A DNA stretch of 43,413 nt from Dehalococcoidia bacterium (GTDB taxonomy: Bacteria; Chloroflexota; Dehalococcoidia; GIF9; AB-539-J10), in the NCBI GenBank assembly GCA_030606765.1, contig JAUWFX010000003.1, positions 1-43,413 on the forward strand, given 5' to 3'. Positions within the stretch are counted from its first letter, which is position 1. Each line of letters starts with the position of its first letter. This document shows, piece by piece, positions 14,801 through 23,295 of the stretch. Made by a program: the position numbers and the translations under genes. The notes under the pieces are model-generated. The model was given only the letters and a program-made list of their open reading frames with translations, searched no databases and was not told the origin of the DNA.

Positions 14801-15367
14801 TTAAGCCTCTGCTGCAGTGATAGTCATTGTAGCAGTGCTGCTTGTACTGCCAGTCCACGAGTCAGTCCTCGTTTTAATTTCTGCTCCCCATTTCTTGTCC
14901 TCGCCAGGAGTAGTTGTTGTGTAGAGAGCATCACTGCCACTAGATTTCACAATGACCTTACTGCTATAGGTCATGCCACTGTACCAGGCGTATGCGCCGT
15001 AGTTCGTTGCGCCATTCGCTCCGGTGTTGCTGTTTGTCATGTCGGCAGACCCACCAGTAAACGAGCCACAGCTGACTGTAATGATTATGTTCACCGAGCT
15101 ATCATTAGTCCAAGAGAACTGGCACTCACTATCTACTACGGTAGCACCTGGAGAAGTAGTATCACCCAAGGGGTTGGAATAGTAAGTAGTGTTCTCGTCT
15201 ATCTTCCCGCTCCCGGTAATACCGTTTAGTGTCCAAGTTGTTGGTGTGCTACTGAAACTAATGTAGCTCGGGTTTGCCGTAATAGTGATGTCAGTCGCCT
15301 GTACCGTGGAGGATAGTAAAAAAGACAGGCTGGCTACCAGCAGAAGCATTATTAGTATTCTTTTCAC
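14801..15367 (-). CDS. Secreted Ser/Thr-rich protein (188 aa)
   Basis: Classic signal peptide (MKRILIMLLLVASL ... VQA, cleavage near residue 24). The mature part is rich in Ser, Thr, Gly and Asn and ends in a beta-strand pattern (STATMTITAAEA). That ending and the GAYAWYSGMTYSS stretch resemble the C-terminal domain of the 642-residue neighbour, so both may share a fold. A hairpin precedes the gene. Confidence 0.75.
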   Translation of the reverse strand: MKRILIMLLLVASLSFLLSSTVQATDITITANPSYISFSSTPTTWTLNGITGSGKIDENTTYYSNPLGDTTSPGATVVDSECQFSWTNDSSVNIIITVSCGSFTGGSADMTNSNTGANGATNYGAYAWYSGMTYSSKVIVKSSGSDALYTTTTPGEDKKWGAEIKTRTDSWTGSTSSTATMTITAAEA

Positions 15368-15402
15368 TTTTGCCCACCTCCTTTTTTGTATTTGCCATAA
15401 TA

Positions 15403-15418
15403 CCTGTCGACCTTCAGG
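15403..15418 (-). promoter_or_regulatory. Intergenic hairpin, copy 1 of a shared 16-mer
   Basis: CCTGTCGACCTTCAGG lies between the 642- and 188-residue exported-protein genes. The same 16-mer occurs at 20450-20465 between two other genes of this minus-strand block. CCTG pairs with CAGG. It could be an mRNA processing, attenuation or protein-binding site. Confidence 0.6.
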
Positions 15419-17347
15419 TTAGTCGCATGCTACAGTAAGGGTTATAGTGCCAGACTTACTGTTACCATCATCAAAGTTTGTGGGTGTGTATATCTTCAAC
15501 CCGAAATCTTGAGTACCCGAGTCGGCCAATCCTGCCTTTAGGGTATTGTATGGGGCACTCTCCTTGACTACTATTGTGTAGGCTCCCCCATCAAGCCCGG
15601 CGTACAACCCATATATCATGTCTCCAGGGCTACCATCGTCTGCTAAGTCCCAGGTGTAGCCCCCACCCGTCATGTCCGTTCCGCCTATAGTTATAGTAAC
15701 TGCTCCACCTGAGTTGTTTGTGATCGTGAAGTAGGTGAGTCCTGTAGCATAGTTGGAACTCTCGGCTACTGGGCTACCACCATTGACACTCCAAGAATAT
15801 GTATTGAGGGATATGCTAGGAGAGCAACCTCCTGTCCACTCAATATGTAGCTTGGCACCTGCACCTGCCTCATACTCACCAGTATAGATAGATTTAGCAG
15901 CATCTTGGGCAGGTCGAGCGACTACAACCAATGCTGTTGGAGAGTAATTATCAATCACTTCTTGTAATGGAGTTACTAGACTAGGTGATTGATGCCAAAT
16001 CCCCGAAGTTAAATTATCTTGTATCCAGCTCACTGAGGCGGTTGTTCGTGTCCTACCAGTTACATCATATGCAGTAGTTGTGAATTGTCCTGGCGAGGCT
16101 GCCTTCTCAAAATGAAAGTTAGCCTTCATATCATTATAGGAGCCAGAAATACATTTAAGCTCCACATAAGCTACATCTATAGTGTCGCCCAAGGATGGCA
16201 ATGAGCCACTAGTCCAACGCCAGCCTCCCCAACGGCGATTAATGGAAGAAGTACTTGCTGCTACTTGGATTAGGTTGTATCCATTAAGGATAAGCCCATT
16301 ACTTTCCTTCTCATACACATCATCCAGATTAGCTCCCACCTGAAGGTCTAATGTAGGGTCAAGATTGATAGTACCAGCGGGATAATCATTCAAATCCAAA
16401 ACCTTTGCACCAAAAAGCAGATAGTGTTTCTCATTCGTATGCTTGTAAAATCTATACCTTAACTCCGCCCACCCTTCTAGCTCTATCTCATCGTGCCTTG
16501 CGTAGTCTAGAGGAAGCGCAGAAACCAGATAGTCCTTTACGGGGTGCCGCCAATATACTCCACTATCAATGAACTCGTTTATGCTATCCCAGTTGATGGG
16601 ATTCCCGTTGACGTCCTCGGCAGGATAAGCATTCTGCCAGTCCGTTTCCAAGTACCCAACTAGGTATGAGCTGGCGTTATCAAGCCCATAACTACTAGGA
16701 GGATGGCTTACTAGCCAGTCGCGGGCTGTCTGCGTTATGTAGAGATTCTCTTTGAAACCATCAGCAGTGTATATGTACTCAAGGTTAACCCCATAAAATA
16801 TTCCCTCCCATGTAATACTATTGACATCTACTGTGGGGGTAACATTCCCCCTGGTGTCTAAAATTACGTATTCCTTGGTTGCCCAATCCAGATAACCAAA
16901 CCCTTCATACCTAAAGCCTATCCAATGCCCGTCTTTCCCGACAGCAACCGTTGTGTCACTCCTTATGAGTAAATGCCAATTCCCCTTGACTACCTCCCAA
17001 TCCCAATTCTCCTTTGGAGAAGCTGTAATTGTAGTCTCAATATCCTTCCATAACTCATCAGGGTCGCTGGGATTATCCTTGTAGTGCAAACTGCCTAGCG
17101 TAATGTCAAGGGCATACTGATTGTCTCCGAGGTAGTAGGTTTTACTGGTTCTATCCCTTGCCTCTATAATCTCGCCAATCTCTGGTTCTTGGGCATGGGC
17201 TGCTTCTAATGTAATGCCCAGCATACCCTCGCCAGTAATAGTCAGCTGTGCTGGCAGGAAAGTGAGGGCAAGGGCAAGCACGACCAGTGTCGCCGCAAGT
17301 CCTCTAACCCACTTGCTCTTAAATATCTTCGGCATGTTAATTCTCAC
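15419..17347 (-). CDS. Large exported beta-rich surface protein (642 aa)
   Basis: Signal segment at about residues 14-33 with a possible cleavage at AHA/Q near 52. A 300-residue N-terminal region is followed by a DNRLRE-like domain (about 340-505: AYVELKCISG, DVTGRTRTTASV, ALVVVARP) and a C-terminal Ig-like domain. Candidate receptor-binding or spike protein. GTG 17347 has GGAGGT three to four bases before it; ATG 17335 is the alternative start. Either overlaps the Zot-like gene. Confidence 0.8.
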   Translation of the reverse strand: MRINMPKIFKSKWVRGLAATLVVLALALTFLPAQLTITGEGMLGITLEAAHAQEPEIGEIIEARDRTSKTYYLGDNQYALDITLGSLHYKDNPSDPDELWKDIETTITASPKENWDWEVVKGNWHLLIRSDTTVAVGKDGHWIGFRYEGFGYLDWATKEYVILDTRGNVTPTVDVNSITWEGIFYGVNLEYIYTADGFKENLYITQTARDWLVSHPPSSYGLDNASSYLVGYLETDWQNAYPAEDVNGNPINWDSINEFIDSGVYWRHPVKDYLVSALPLDYARHDEIELEGWAELRYRFYKHTNEKHYLLFGAKVLDLNDYPAGTINLDPTLDLQVGANLDDVYEKESNGLILNGYNLIQVAASTSSINRRWGGWRWTSGSLPSLGDTIDVAYVELKCISGSYNDMKANFHFEKAASPGQFTTTAYDVTGRTRTTASVSWIQDNLTSGIWHQSPSLVTPLQEVIDNYSPTALVVVARPAQDAAKSIYTGEYEAGAGAKLHIEWTGGCSPSISLNTYSWSVNGGSPVAESSNYATGLTYFTITNNSGGAVTITIGGTDMTGGGYTWDLADDGSPGDMIYGLYAGLDGGAYTIVVKESAPYNTLKAGLADSGTQDFGLKIYTPTNFDDGNSKSGTITLTVACD

Positions 17348-18443
17348 TTACCTCCGTGATTGGCTTGGCCAGCTCGATGATGTTTTCTCCTCTATCAATC
17401 CGTGCCAGGTATCCGTTACTCTTGTTGGCTAAGCTTTGTAATTCACCGAGGGCAGTTTCAAGTGCCTTTTTCTTTTTGCCTGTTAGCTTGGCCATGGCTT
17501 TTTGTATCTTGTCGATTGAGAATTTCCAGCGATTCTCTCCTTTCTCCAGCACCGCATTGTTCCCTATCGCTAGTTCAACAAAATCATTGCCCCAGGCTCG
17601 GTACTCTGCCTTTAGAAGCGTGTTGAACTGCTTAATTTCCTTTTGCTCGATTTCCAAGTTGTGTTCACCGCTTGTATACATCTTGCCTTCGTCCATATCG
17701 AAAACCATCTTGTTACCAACCATTTCCACCTTGCGTGCCCACTGCCATGGGTCGAATATTTGGTAGGTGTTGTAAAGAGGCCACAGCCTGTTGGCATTGC
17801 CTATGGCGGTTCTCCATCTCTTCCCGGGGTAGCCGGTGAAGATGCCGCTGTAGTCCTGCTCATCGTAAAAGAAGTTCGTGCCTTTGTATAGCTCATGTTC
17901 GCGTCCATAGTCGGTATAGAATGAATCGTGGCACTGCACCATCAGGTCTACCTGATTTAAGATGACGGTAGGTAGGGACGGTGATTGGGTATCAAGGAAT
18001 ACTCGTAAGCCTCGCTTTCTTAGCTGGTGGAGGAACTTTTCTACTAGAATACTGCTCGTGCTCATGGCACGTTTCCGCTCTACCCAGGTGTCTATCTCTC
18101 CAATGCCTATGACAGAGTTATTGAGGGACGTGTCGAAGCTCAGTAAGAACTCCAGGTCTAGTGGCCGTGGCTTGTTGTCTATGCCAATCTTTTCAGGGTA
18201 GAGTTCATAGTTGGTGTATACGGCATAGCCATGTTTTAGGGCTAGAAGGAGTTTGCGTGCCACACGAACAGACTTACCACCACCGCGGTGCCCAAGGTCA
18301 AGCTCTACATATTCCTCTGGGAACCAGTATTTGAGGTCTTCTGATAGGCCAACATCATCCCCGGCATTTTCAAGAAAGTCCTCGGCATCGGCAAATTCCT
18401 CATGCCCGTTATCCTCGATAGTAACAAGTCCTTGCTCACTCAA
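17337..18443 (-). CDS. Zot-like P-loop ATPase (368 aa)
   Basis: Walker A GHRGGGKS at residues 51-58, then VYTNYELYP, Walker B-like VIGIGEID (111-118) followed by TWVERKRAMS, and FLDTQSPSLPTVI, a typical Zot-family run. Zot-type ATPases (protein I of filamentous phages) drive assembly and extrusion of virions through the inner membrane. This one lacks an obvious membrane segment. The C-terminal third is helical and charged. TTG start overlapping the upstream stop (ATTGAG). It is the hallmark gene of the structural block. Confidence 0.85.
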   Translation of the reverse strand: MSEQGLVTIEDNGHEEFADAEDFLENAGDDVGLSEDLKYWFPEEYVELDLGHRGGGKSVRVARKLLLALKHGYAVYTNYELYPEKIGIDNKPRPLDLEFLLSFDTSLNNSVIGIGEIDTWVERKRAMSTSSILVEKFLHQLRKRGLRVFLDTQSPSLPTVILNQVDLMVQCHDSFYTDYGREHELYKGTNFFYDEQDYSGIFTGYPGKRWRTAIGNANRLWPLYNTYQIFDPWQWARKVEMVGNKMVFDMDEGKMYTSGEHNLEIEQKEIKQFNTLLKAEYRAWGNDFVELAIGNNAVLEKGENRWKFSIDKIQKAMAKLTGKKKKALETALGELQSLANKSNGYLARIDRGENIIELAKPITEVSEN

Positions 18444-18853
18444 TCTTCTTCCTCTTTCCTTTCCTTCCTTGAGTGTCCTGCAATGTTGGCTCGTTTCCCT
18501 TGGCCGTCCCCTCCGAGTTGATAAGCTGGCATGGCACTAGGCACAGGCATACGGGAAAGCCCCATCAGAAACTCATTTCGTGCAAAGCCGCTTACTCCTA
18601 ATCCAGCCGCAGACATATAGATAATGAATGCCTGCGTTGGCTTGTGGTCGCCTGCGAGTGAAGCAGCGAGCCCATAGTACCCTCGCAGCTTTTCACTGAT
18701 GCGGCTCCTTAACAGTGTGCCAGCAACAGGGGCTAACTTCTCTGCATCTCCTGGTAGTCGTATAAGTTCCTTTTCGCCACCTGAACCACCGATGGGAGCC
18801 CAAGTACCGAGCTCATCGCCTCTGCCGAAACCTTGTCCTCTCATCATACTCAT
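18440..18853 (-). CDS. Hypothetical protein upstream of the Zot-like gene (137 aa)
   Basis: Gly/Arg-rich start, a weakly hydrophobic middle (TQAFIIYMSAAGLGVSGF) and a highly charged tail (RKERKEEED). Its stop overlaps the start of the Zot-like ATPase, so the two are translationally coupled and may interact. No family recognised. Confidence 0.65.
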   Translation of the reverse strand: MSMMRGQGFGRGDELGTWAPIGGSGGEKELIRLPGDAEKLAPVAGTLLRSRISEKLRGYYGLAASLAGDHKPTQAFIIYMSAAGLGVSGFARNEFLMGLSRMPVPSAMPAYQLGGDGQGKRANIAGHSRKERKEEED

Positions 18854-18858
18854 TGTTT

Positions 18859-19353
18859 TTATCCTTTCGTCATTACAGCCAGAAGGAAGATGGCCAATAT
18901 GGAAGCTACAATCACAAGTGTTGGTGTCATAATCTTCTTGGCCTGGTCTATAAGTGAGGGCTTTGGCTGAGTTTCCAGCTCTATAATCTTTTCAATGGTG
19001 CCGGCTAATGTGACCGCTAGGCCATAAAGTTCCATTGATGTCATCCCGGTCTGCTGCTTGGCAGTTTCGGGGCCGGGTTCTGGAAACACCAGCGGACCAT
19101 AATAGCCATTCTTAATTGCGATATAAACTGGTCTACCATCCTCATAGAAGGTATATGCCGTATCATCTTCTGCGTTTGCCTGCTGAATGGTCTTGATGTC
19201 GGCTTCGGCCTCAATCCCCTCCAGCATCTCGATGCCCGTTTTCCTCACCAAGTATATCCTGGCTATGAGGCTATCGGGTTCGGGGGTTTCAGGTTGAGGC
19301 TCAACCCTGGGTGCCTCTTTTACTTTCTTAACTGCACTTTGCTTCTTTGCCAT
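18859..19353 (-). CDS. Tail-anchored membrane protein (164 aa)
   Basis: Basic Lys/Pro-rich N-terminus, a cytosolic-looking domain and one C-terminal transmembrane helix (TLVIVASILAIFLLAVM). Same organisation as the next gene upstream (19357-19830). Probably part of the assembly or particle complex in the membrane. No enzymatic motif. Confidence 0.7.
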   Translation of the reverse strand: MAKKQSAVKKVKEAPRVEPQPETPEPDSLIARIYLVRKTGIEMLEGIEAEADIKTIQQANAEDDTAYTFYEDGRPVYIAIKNGYYGPLVFPEPGPETAKQQTGMTSMELYGLAVTLAGTIEKIIELETQPKPSLIDQAKKIMTPTLVIVASILAIFLLAVMTKG

Positions 19354-19356
19354 GTG

Positions 19357-19830
19357 TCACTTCCCGAATATCTTAGAAAACAGCCCACTTTGCAGGGCGA
19401 ATAAGAGTGCCAGGCCGATTACGCCACCCACAGCAAGCAGGGCAAGAGTCCACATTTTGTCGAACCTGTCTGCCAGGTCTATTCTCTGCACAGCCTTGGA
19501 ACACCCCTCGCTGAGAGCGCTATCCTTAATTTGGTCCTTCTTGTGTATCATTTCTACCCAGTCAAGAGTCTTGAAACTAAACGGTCTAGCCATCGTTTCA
19601 TATAGTAGAGTGGTTAGGCCGATGTATTTCCTTTTACCTTTGAGAACTGCTATGAAACTGCCAATAGATTCAGGGAACGAATCGTATGCCAGTAGATTTT
19701 TAGGGTCGAGTAAGAACGCACCAGTCGAATCTAAGGTGCGGTGCGTTACAATTTTGTCTTCACCAATCGTGAGGCAAGTTATGGCGCTTGTAGCCCTGTT
19801 TTTCTTTCCTAGAAGGTTTCCAAGTCCCAT
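19357..19830 (-). CDS. Tail-anchored membrane protein (157 aa)
   Basis: A soluble N-terminal domain (about 125 residues) and a C-terminal transmembrane helix (WTLALLAVGGVIGLALLFAL) with a short basic end. It starts 3 bases from its neighbour's region and follows a strong hairpin. Likely membrane partner in the Zot-like assembly block. No family recognised. Confidence 0.7.
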   Translation of the reverse strand: MGLGNLLGKKNRATSAITCLTIGEDKIVTHRTLDSTGAFLLDPKNLLAYDSFPESIGSFIAVLKGKRKYIGLTTLLYETMARPFSFKTLDWVEMIHKKDQIKDSALSEGCSKAVQRIDLADRFDKMWTLALLAVGGVIGLALLFALQSGLFSKIFGK

Positions 19831-19856
19831 GTTGCCTCCTTTTGTTTAAGTGGGTC

Positions 19857-19891
19857 ACCCGGCTCTAGGCATGTTTGACCCAGAGCCGGGT
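19857..19891 (-). terminator. Strong hairpin, partial terminator or attenuator
   Basis: ACCCGGCTCT (19857-19866) and AGAGCCGGGT (19882-19891) form ten perfect GC-rich base pairs with a 15-base loop, between the four-helix membrane protein and the next gene of the same operon. There is no T run. It could reduce read-through or stabilise the upstream mRNA, keeping the first two genes the most abundant. Confidence 0.7.
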
Positions 19892-19910
19892 TAAATTTCG
19901 CCGGAGCCGT

Positions 19911-20414
19911 TTATAATTTGCCACGAACAGACTTGAAACCCACGATGCCCGTTGTGAACATAATCCCGATTATATAGAGCAACGGGACAAGTCCAAGGAA
20001 ACTATTGAGACCGGTGTACGAGCTCAAATCGGCGCGGTTAATCAACGTGTCGACGCTGGTTATGACCAGTGGGAGCATTATCACGGCCACGATTACGACT
20101 ATTGTGGTCAAGATGGTTGATTTAACATCCATCTGCTCACCTTTATAGCCGACCCAGATGAGGACACCGCCGAAAAGCACGAGGCTAATCATCATCAAGA
20201 GCGGGAAGAGCTTTAGGATAGACTCGCCACCAGGGTAGTTCGTCCAGTTGACGGCACTAGCCCCACCCGTAAGCAATGGACTTACGGTGTCCATGGCAAT
20301 GCCTAGCATGATCAGCCCTATTACAATGGCGATAACACCCAATATGATGGTGCGTATGTTTGCAGCACCACCACCAGCGCTAGCACCCCCACTACCTTTT
20401 TTTCTAAACGCCAT
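19911..20414 (-). CDS. Polytopic membrane protein, candidate major particle protein (167 aa)
   Basis: Gly/Ser-rich start (GSGGASAGGGAAN) then four hydrophobic segments (about 24-48, 68-88, 100-122 and 138-158). The last contains YTGLNSFLGLVPLLYIIGI, which resembles the C-terminal end of the 147-residue neighbour (YTGFSAFLRMIPFICIIGL). The pair look like diverged paralogues and stand first in the operon, between a promoter region and a strong hairpin, as expected for abundant structural proteins. Confidence 0.75.
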   Translation of the reverse strand: MAFRKKGSGGASAGGGAANIRTIILGVIAIVIGLIMLGIAMDTVSPLLTGGASAVNWTNYPGGESILKLFPLLMMISLVLFGGVLIWVGYKGEQMDVKSTILTTIVVIVAVIMLPLVITSVDTLINRADLSSYTGLNSFLGLVPLLYIIGIMFTTGIVGFKSVRGKL

Positions 20415-20448
20415 CTCTAAACACCTCCTTAATTGGTGTAGACTTAAT

Positions 20449-20466
20449 CCCTGTCGACCTTCAGGG
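20449..20466 (-). promoter_or_regulatory. Intergenic hairpin, copy 2 of a shared 16-mer
   Basis: CCCTGTCGACCTTCAGGG contains the 16-mer also present at 15403-15418. Here the arms are CCCTG/CAGGG. It lies between the two paralogous membrane-protein genes. Confidence 0.6.
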
Positions 20467-20508
20467 AGGCTTCAACTCTCTCCCCATAAAGGGAAAGAGC
20501 TATACCCA

Positions 20509-20952
20509 TTAGCCTCGGCTTCGGATACTTGAGAATAAAGCCCATAAGGCTGTTACTACCAGCCCTATAATGCAGATAAACGGAATCATTCGGAGGAACG
20601 CAGAGAAGCCGGTATATTGCTGATTCGCCTCTCTGACATAACTAACTGTCAGCACTCTGGATGCCGACGCCTCCAACCCATCAACTACCACATCATAGGT
20701 ATTCTCATTGTAGGACATCACTACTGGAGTGTCGTTTTCGTTATCGGAACTTGCTGATAATTCGGTCAGGTCGCTGTAGTAGTGTTCGTAGCTGAGTTCT
20801 TCGGTTGTGTTTGTTACCCCTGCTCCGGTACTGACATTGTAATTTTCGGAATAAGGATCTGAGGCAGCCTCATCCACCACATCCGGTAATAAAGTTGCGA
20901 CCAACATGAGACCCACCACCAAGCCGACAATAGCCAAGATGACCTTTTGCAT
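20509..20952 (-). CDS. Exported membrane protein, candidate major particle protein (147 aa)
   Basis: N-terminal hydrophobic segment (VILAIVGLVVGLMLVATLL), an Asn/Ser/Glu-rich external domain (about 30-110) and a C-terminal hydrophobic helix with YTGFSAFLRMIPFICIIGL. First gene of the minus-strand structural operon. A 13-base palindrome lies just upstream. Shares its C-terminal motif with the next gene. No family recognised. Confidence 0.75.
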   Translation of the reverse strand: MQKVILAIVGLVVGLMLVATLLPDVVDEAASDPYSENYNVSTGAGVTNTTEELSYEHYYSDLTELSASSDNENDTPVVMSYNENTYDVVVDGLEASASRVLTVSYVREANQQYTGFSAFLRMIPFICIIGLVVTALWALFSSIRSRG

Positions 20953-20959
20953 TAAAATT

Positions 20960-20972
20960 AGTGTGGCACACT
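20960..20972. promoter_or_regulatory. Palindromic operator candidate in the divergent promoter region
   Basis: AGTGTG-G-CACACT is a perfect inverted repeat seven bases upstream of the 147-residue gene, within about 90 bases separating the minus-strand structural block from the plus-strand block. A TATACT element (21031-21036) lies just before the plus-strand HTH gene. That HTH protein is a natural candidate to bind here. Confidence 0.5.
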
Positions 20973-21042
20973 ACTATCCATATTATCATACATAATCTGG
21001 TGGCGTGTGGTAATGTTTTTCTTAATATACTATACTTATTGT

Positions 21043-21339
21043 ATGCCATTGGGTACTGCGAGGTGTGGACGACCTTATGCAGTAGCCGTAATACCTTTCC
21101 GAAACGATAGGAAGGTAGGACTACTTGACGAGTTCTACGACACATGCTCAACCTTTCATTATCGAGAAATAATGGCTGTCAGCCGTGCCTTTGGGGTTCA
21201 CCAAAGCACAGTAGAAAAGTGGAAATACAAACTAACCTTCCCTCGATGGGATATAGCCGTAGATGTAATCGAATGGGCTAAGCAGGGCAGACCGATACGA
21301 ATGGTATCGCAATCGCAAACCCTAGTAAATATGTTCTGA
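21043..21339 (+). CDS. HTH DNA-binding protein (98 aa)
   Basis: The middle (YREIMAVSRAFGVHQSTVEKWKYKL) is a helix-turn-helix of the transposase/terminase-small-subunit style, followed by W-rich helices. I chose ATG 21043 because a TATACT box ends seven bases before it, so an upstream GTG at 21007 would lie within the promoter. It sits at the divergence point of the two structural blocks and may control them. Confidence 0.65.
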   Translation: MPLGTARCGRPYAVAVIPFRNDRKVGLLDEFYDTCSTFHYREIMAVSRAFGVHQSTVEKWKYKLTFPRWDIAVDVIEWAKQGRPIRMVSQSQTLVNMF

Positions 21340-21388
21340 ATTTTATTAGCTGTCTTTTAAGATATTATGAGTGAAAGGAAGCAAAAGA

Positions 21389-21580
21389 ATGGTAGTAGCA
21401 GTAGAAGAAAAAGAGGTTAAAACGGAAGTAATCCTCGATCCAAAATTTCGCAATCCTGAAGATATGACTGAAGAGGAACTAACTGACCCCGATTATCGTA
21501 AGAAAAGGCTGGCCAGGGATTTTGGCAATGGTAATATAGACAGGATGACTTGTAGTAAATGTCATCATTGTAGGCGATAA
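21389..21580 (+). CDS. Small protein with C-terminal Cys cluster (63 aa)
   Basis: ATG 21389 follows AAAGG at workable spacing. Acidic/basic N-terminal part, then a C-terminal CSKCHHC cluster, possibly metal binding. The stop (TAA) is one base before the TTG start of the next gene. No family recognised. Confidence 0.55.
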   Translation: MVVAVEEKEVKTEVILDPKFRNPEDMTEEELTDPDYRKKRLARDFGNGNIDRMTCSKCHHCRR

Positions 21581-21581
21581 A

Positions 21582-22556
21582 TTGAATAAGAAACTTATAA
21601 GATGGTTTCTCCCTAGTTTGCTTGCCATTTTGGGCATCCTTGCCCTAGCATCCCCAGTTTTCGCCTCAATCCCACAGCCGACAGCCCTAGAGATTGATAA
21701 GATTACCGCTTTTGAGAATGTCAGGGAAGACGGGGACCAGTTATACCTTGTCAAATACTACATAGCGATAAACTCCACTTATGATGCCGATGATTTGTTT
21801 ATCTTCCGGCTACTTGATGAGGACGACGATGAACTTAGCTCACGGCTGCCGTATCCTTATAGTAATGATGGGTATGGCTATGGCGTTGTAGCCTTTTACC
21901 TTGATGAGGATGATGCCCCGACTTGGCAGAGCGGTGTTTCGGTGAAGATAGTGGGGAATCCCCTTGCTGATTGGGATGGCGATCCTCCCACTGCCAGCTC
22001 CAGTATCGTTACTTGGAATACCGGGACCACTCCCGAAATGCAAGAGGACTGTTCCGCGGAGATATTAGGGCTTGCCACCGATCTTGAGCAAAGCTGGGAT
22101 GTGGCCATGACGACTACCAGCCAGGGTGTGACATTCTTAAGCGATATCGGCGCCGCATACTTTCTCAGGGTAGTGCCTTATCTTAATGAAGTGGCACCCT
22201 ATGTCTTGGGACAATACACCTTCACCCCGGATTATCCCGAGGACAGCCCCGCCGACAATGACTACGCCACGGAGCTTGAGGAAGGCATATTCGATACCAT
22301 ATTTGATCTGAGACCCATGGCAAGGAGCCTTGGCATATCCCGGGGTGCTTTGACAGCAGCCATCTACTACGCTTTTGTGGTGGCATTATTTGTTTTGCTC
22401 ATATCTCAGGCAGGGCTCAAGAAAGGCATGATGCTACTGGCATGGCCGGTGGTGATTGCCGGCGCCTTTTTTGGCGTCCCCTTAATAGTAACAATTCTAG
22501 GCGGATTCTTCTGCCTGATAAGCACAAGTTGGCTGATTTATAAGGGAGTTACATAA
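21582..22556 (+). CDS. Exported protein with C-terminal membrane segments (324 aa)
   Basis: TTG start one base after the previous stop. Signal peptide MNKKLIRWFLPSLLAILGIL ... VFA (cleavage near 29). An acidic extracellular domain of about 230 residues follows, then three hydrophobic segments at the end (FVVALFVLLIS, MLLAWPVVIAGAFF, IVTILGGFFCLI). Same architecture as the next three genes, so probably part of one surface or virion complex. No family recognised. Confidence 0.75.
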   Translation: MNKKLIRWFLPSLLAILGILALASPVFASIPQPTALEIDKITAFENVREDGDQLYLVKYYIAINSTYDADDLFIFRLLDEDDDELSSRLPYPYSNDGYGYGVVAFYLDEDDAPTWQSGVSVKIVGNPLADWDGDPPTASSSIVTWNTGTTPEMQEDCSAEILGLATDLEQSWDVAMTTTSQGVTFLSDIGAAYFLRVVPYLNEVAPYVLGQYTFTPDYPEDSPADNDYATELEEGIFDTIFDLRPMARSLGISRGALTAAIYYAFVVALFVLLISQAGLKKGMMLLAWPVVIAGAFFGVPLIVTILGGFFCLISTSWLIYKGVT

Positions 22557-22557
22557 T

Positions 22558-23295
22558 ATGGGAAAACGACTGTGTTTAGCCATTGCACTAGCGGTGGTAG
22601 TGGTTCTACTGGCTGCACCAGTGCTGGCAAGCTACTATGTCTACCTTCTCACGGAAAACACTGGCACGGACTACGACCAGCTTGCTCTTAACATGACGTT
22701 GGATGTGGACTACCTTGTGGATGAAGGTTATATCAGTGCTAGTGGGTTGGACACCCGTGTCACCGACTCCGAATACTACACCCTGCCGCACATGCTGGCC
22801 AACGATAAGCTGACGTGGGTTTCCGATCTTGAAGGCAACACCGCTACGCAGTTCATATTGTTTACCGGGCAAAGTGCGCTGGACAGTTTTCCTACCATCA
22901 CGGGACACGGGGGATATGTCACCATACCGGACGACGCGGCTCTGGAGCCAGGTGATGTCTACGCCTTCGGGATTATGGGCTACGTGGACACCTCGGTCGG
23001 CTCGAACAAGAGCATCATACGGAAGGATAACGCAGTCACATTCAATGTGTCGGCAGCAGGAAATCTTACCTTTTCAGTCTACGGCGGCAATTCAGTGACC
23101 GCCTCCAATATCACATCAGGATTTATGACGATTATGGTGTATTGCGACAGCTATGAGCTGTGGATGGAAATAGGCGAGGTCGAGCAGGACATCACTTCGG
23201 CCAGTGCCATCCCAGACACATCAAGCAACTGGATACTCTTTGAGAATGATGTCATGCCCTACGTGAGCTATTACGGCGAATGGGTAGTGCCATGA
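22558..23295 (+). CDS. Secreted LamG/concanavalin-like protein (245 aa)
   Basis: Signal peptide (LCLAIALAVVVVLLAAPVLA, cleavage near 25). The mature part has the LamG-like pattern (GHGGYVTIPDDAALEPGDV, IIRKDNAVTFNVS, then a Trp-rich strand), a carbohydrate- or protein-binding jelly-roll. Starts one base after the previous stop and ends in an ATGA overlap with the GLUG protein. Candidate host-binding protein. Confidence 0.78.
   Translation: MGKRLCLAIALAVVVVLLAAPVLASYYVYLLTENTGTDYDQLALNMTLDVDYLVDEGYISASGLDTRVTDSEYYTLPHMLANDKLTWVSDLEGNTATQFILFTGQSALDSFPTITGHGGYVTIPDDAALEPGDVYAFGIMGYVDTSVGSNKSIIRKDNAVTFNVSAAGNLTFSVYGGNSVTASNITSGFMTIMVYCDSYELWMEIGEVEQDITSASAIPDTSSNWILFENDVMPYVSYYGEWVVP

Noticed and set aside
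21007..21042. N-terminal extension of the HTH protein from a GTG
   Set aside because: The extension covers the likely -10 element (TATACT, 21031-21036) and encodes an atypical hydrophobic stretch.
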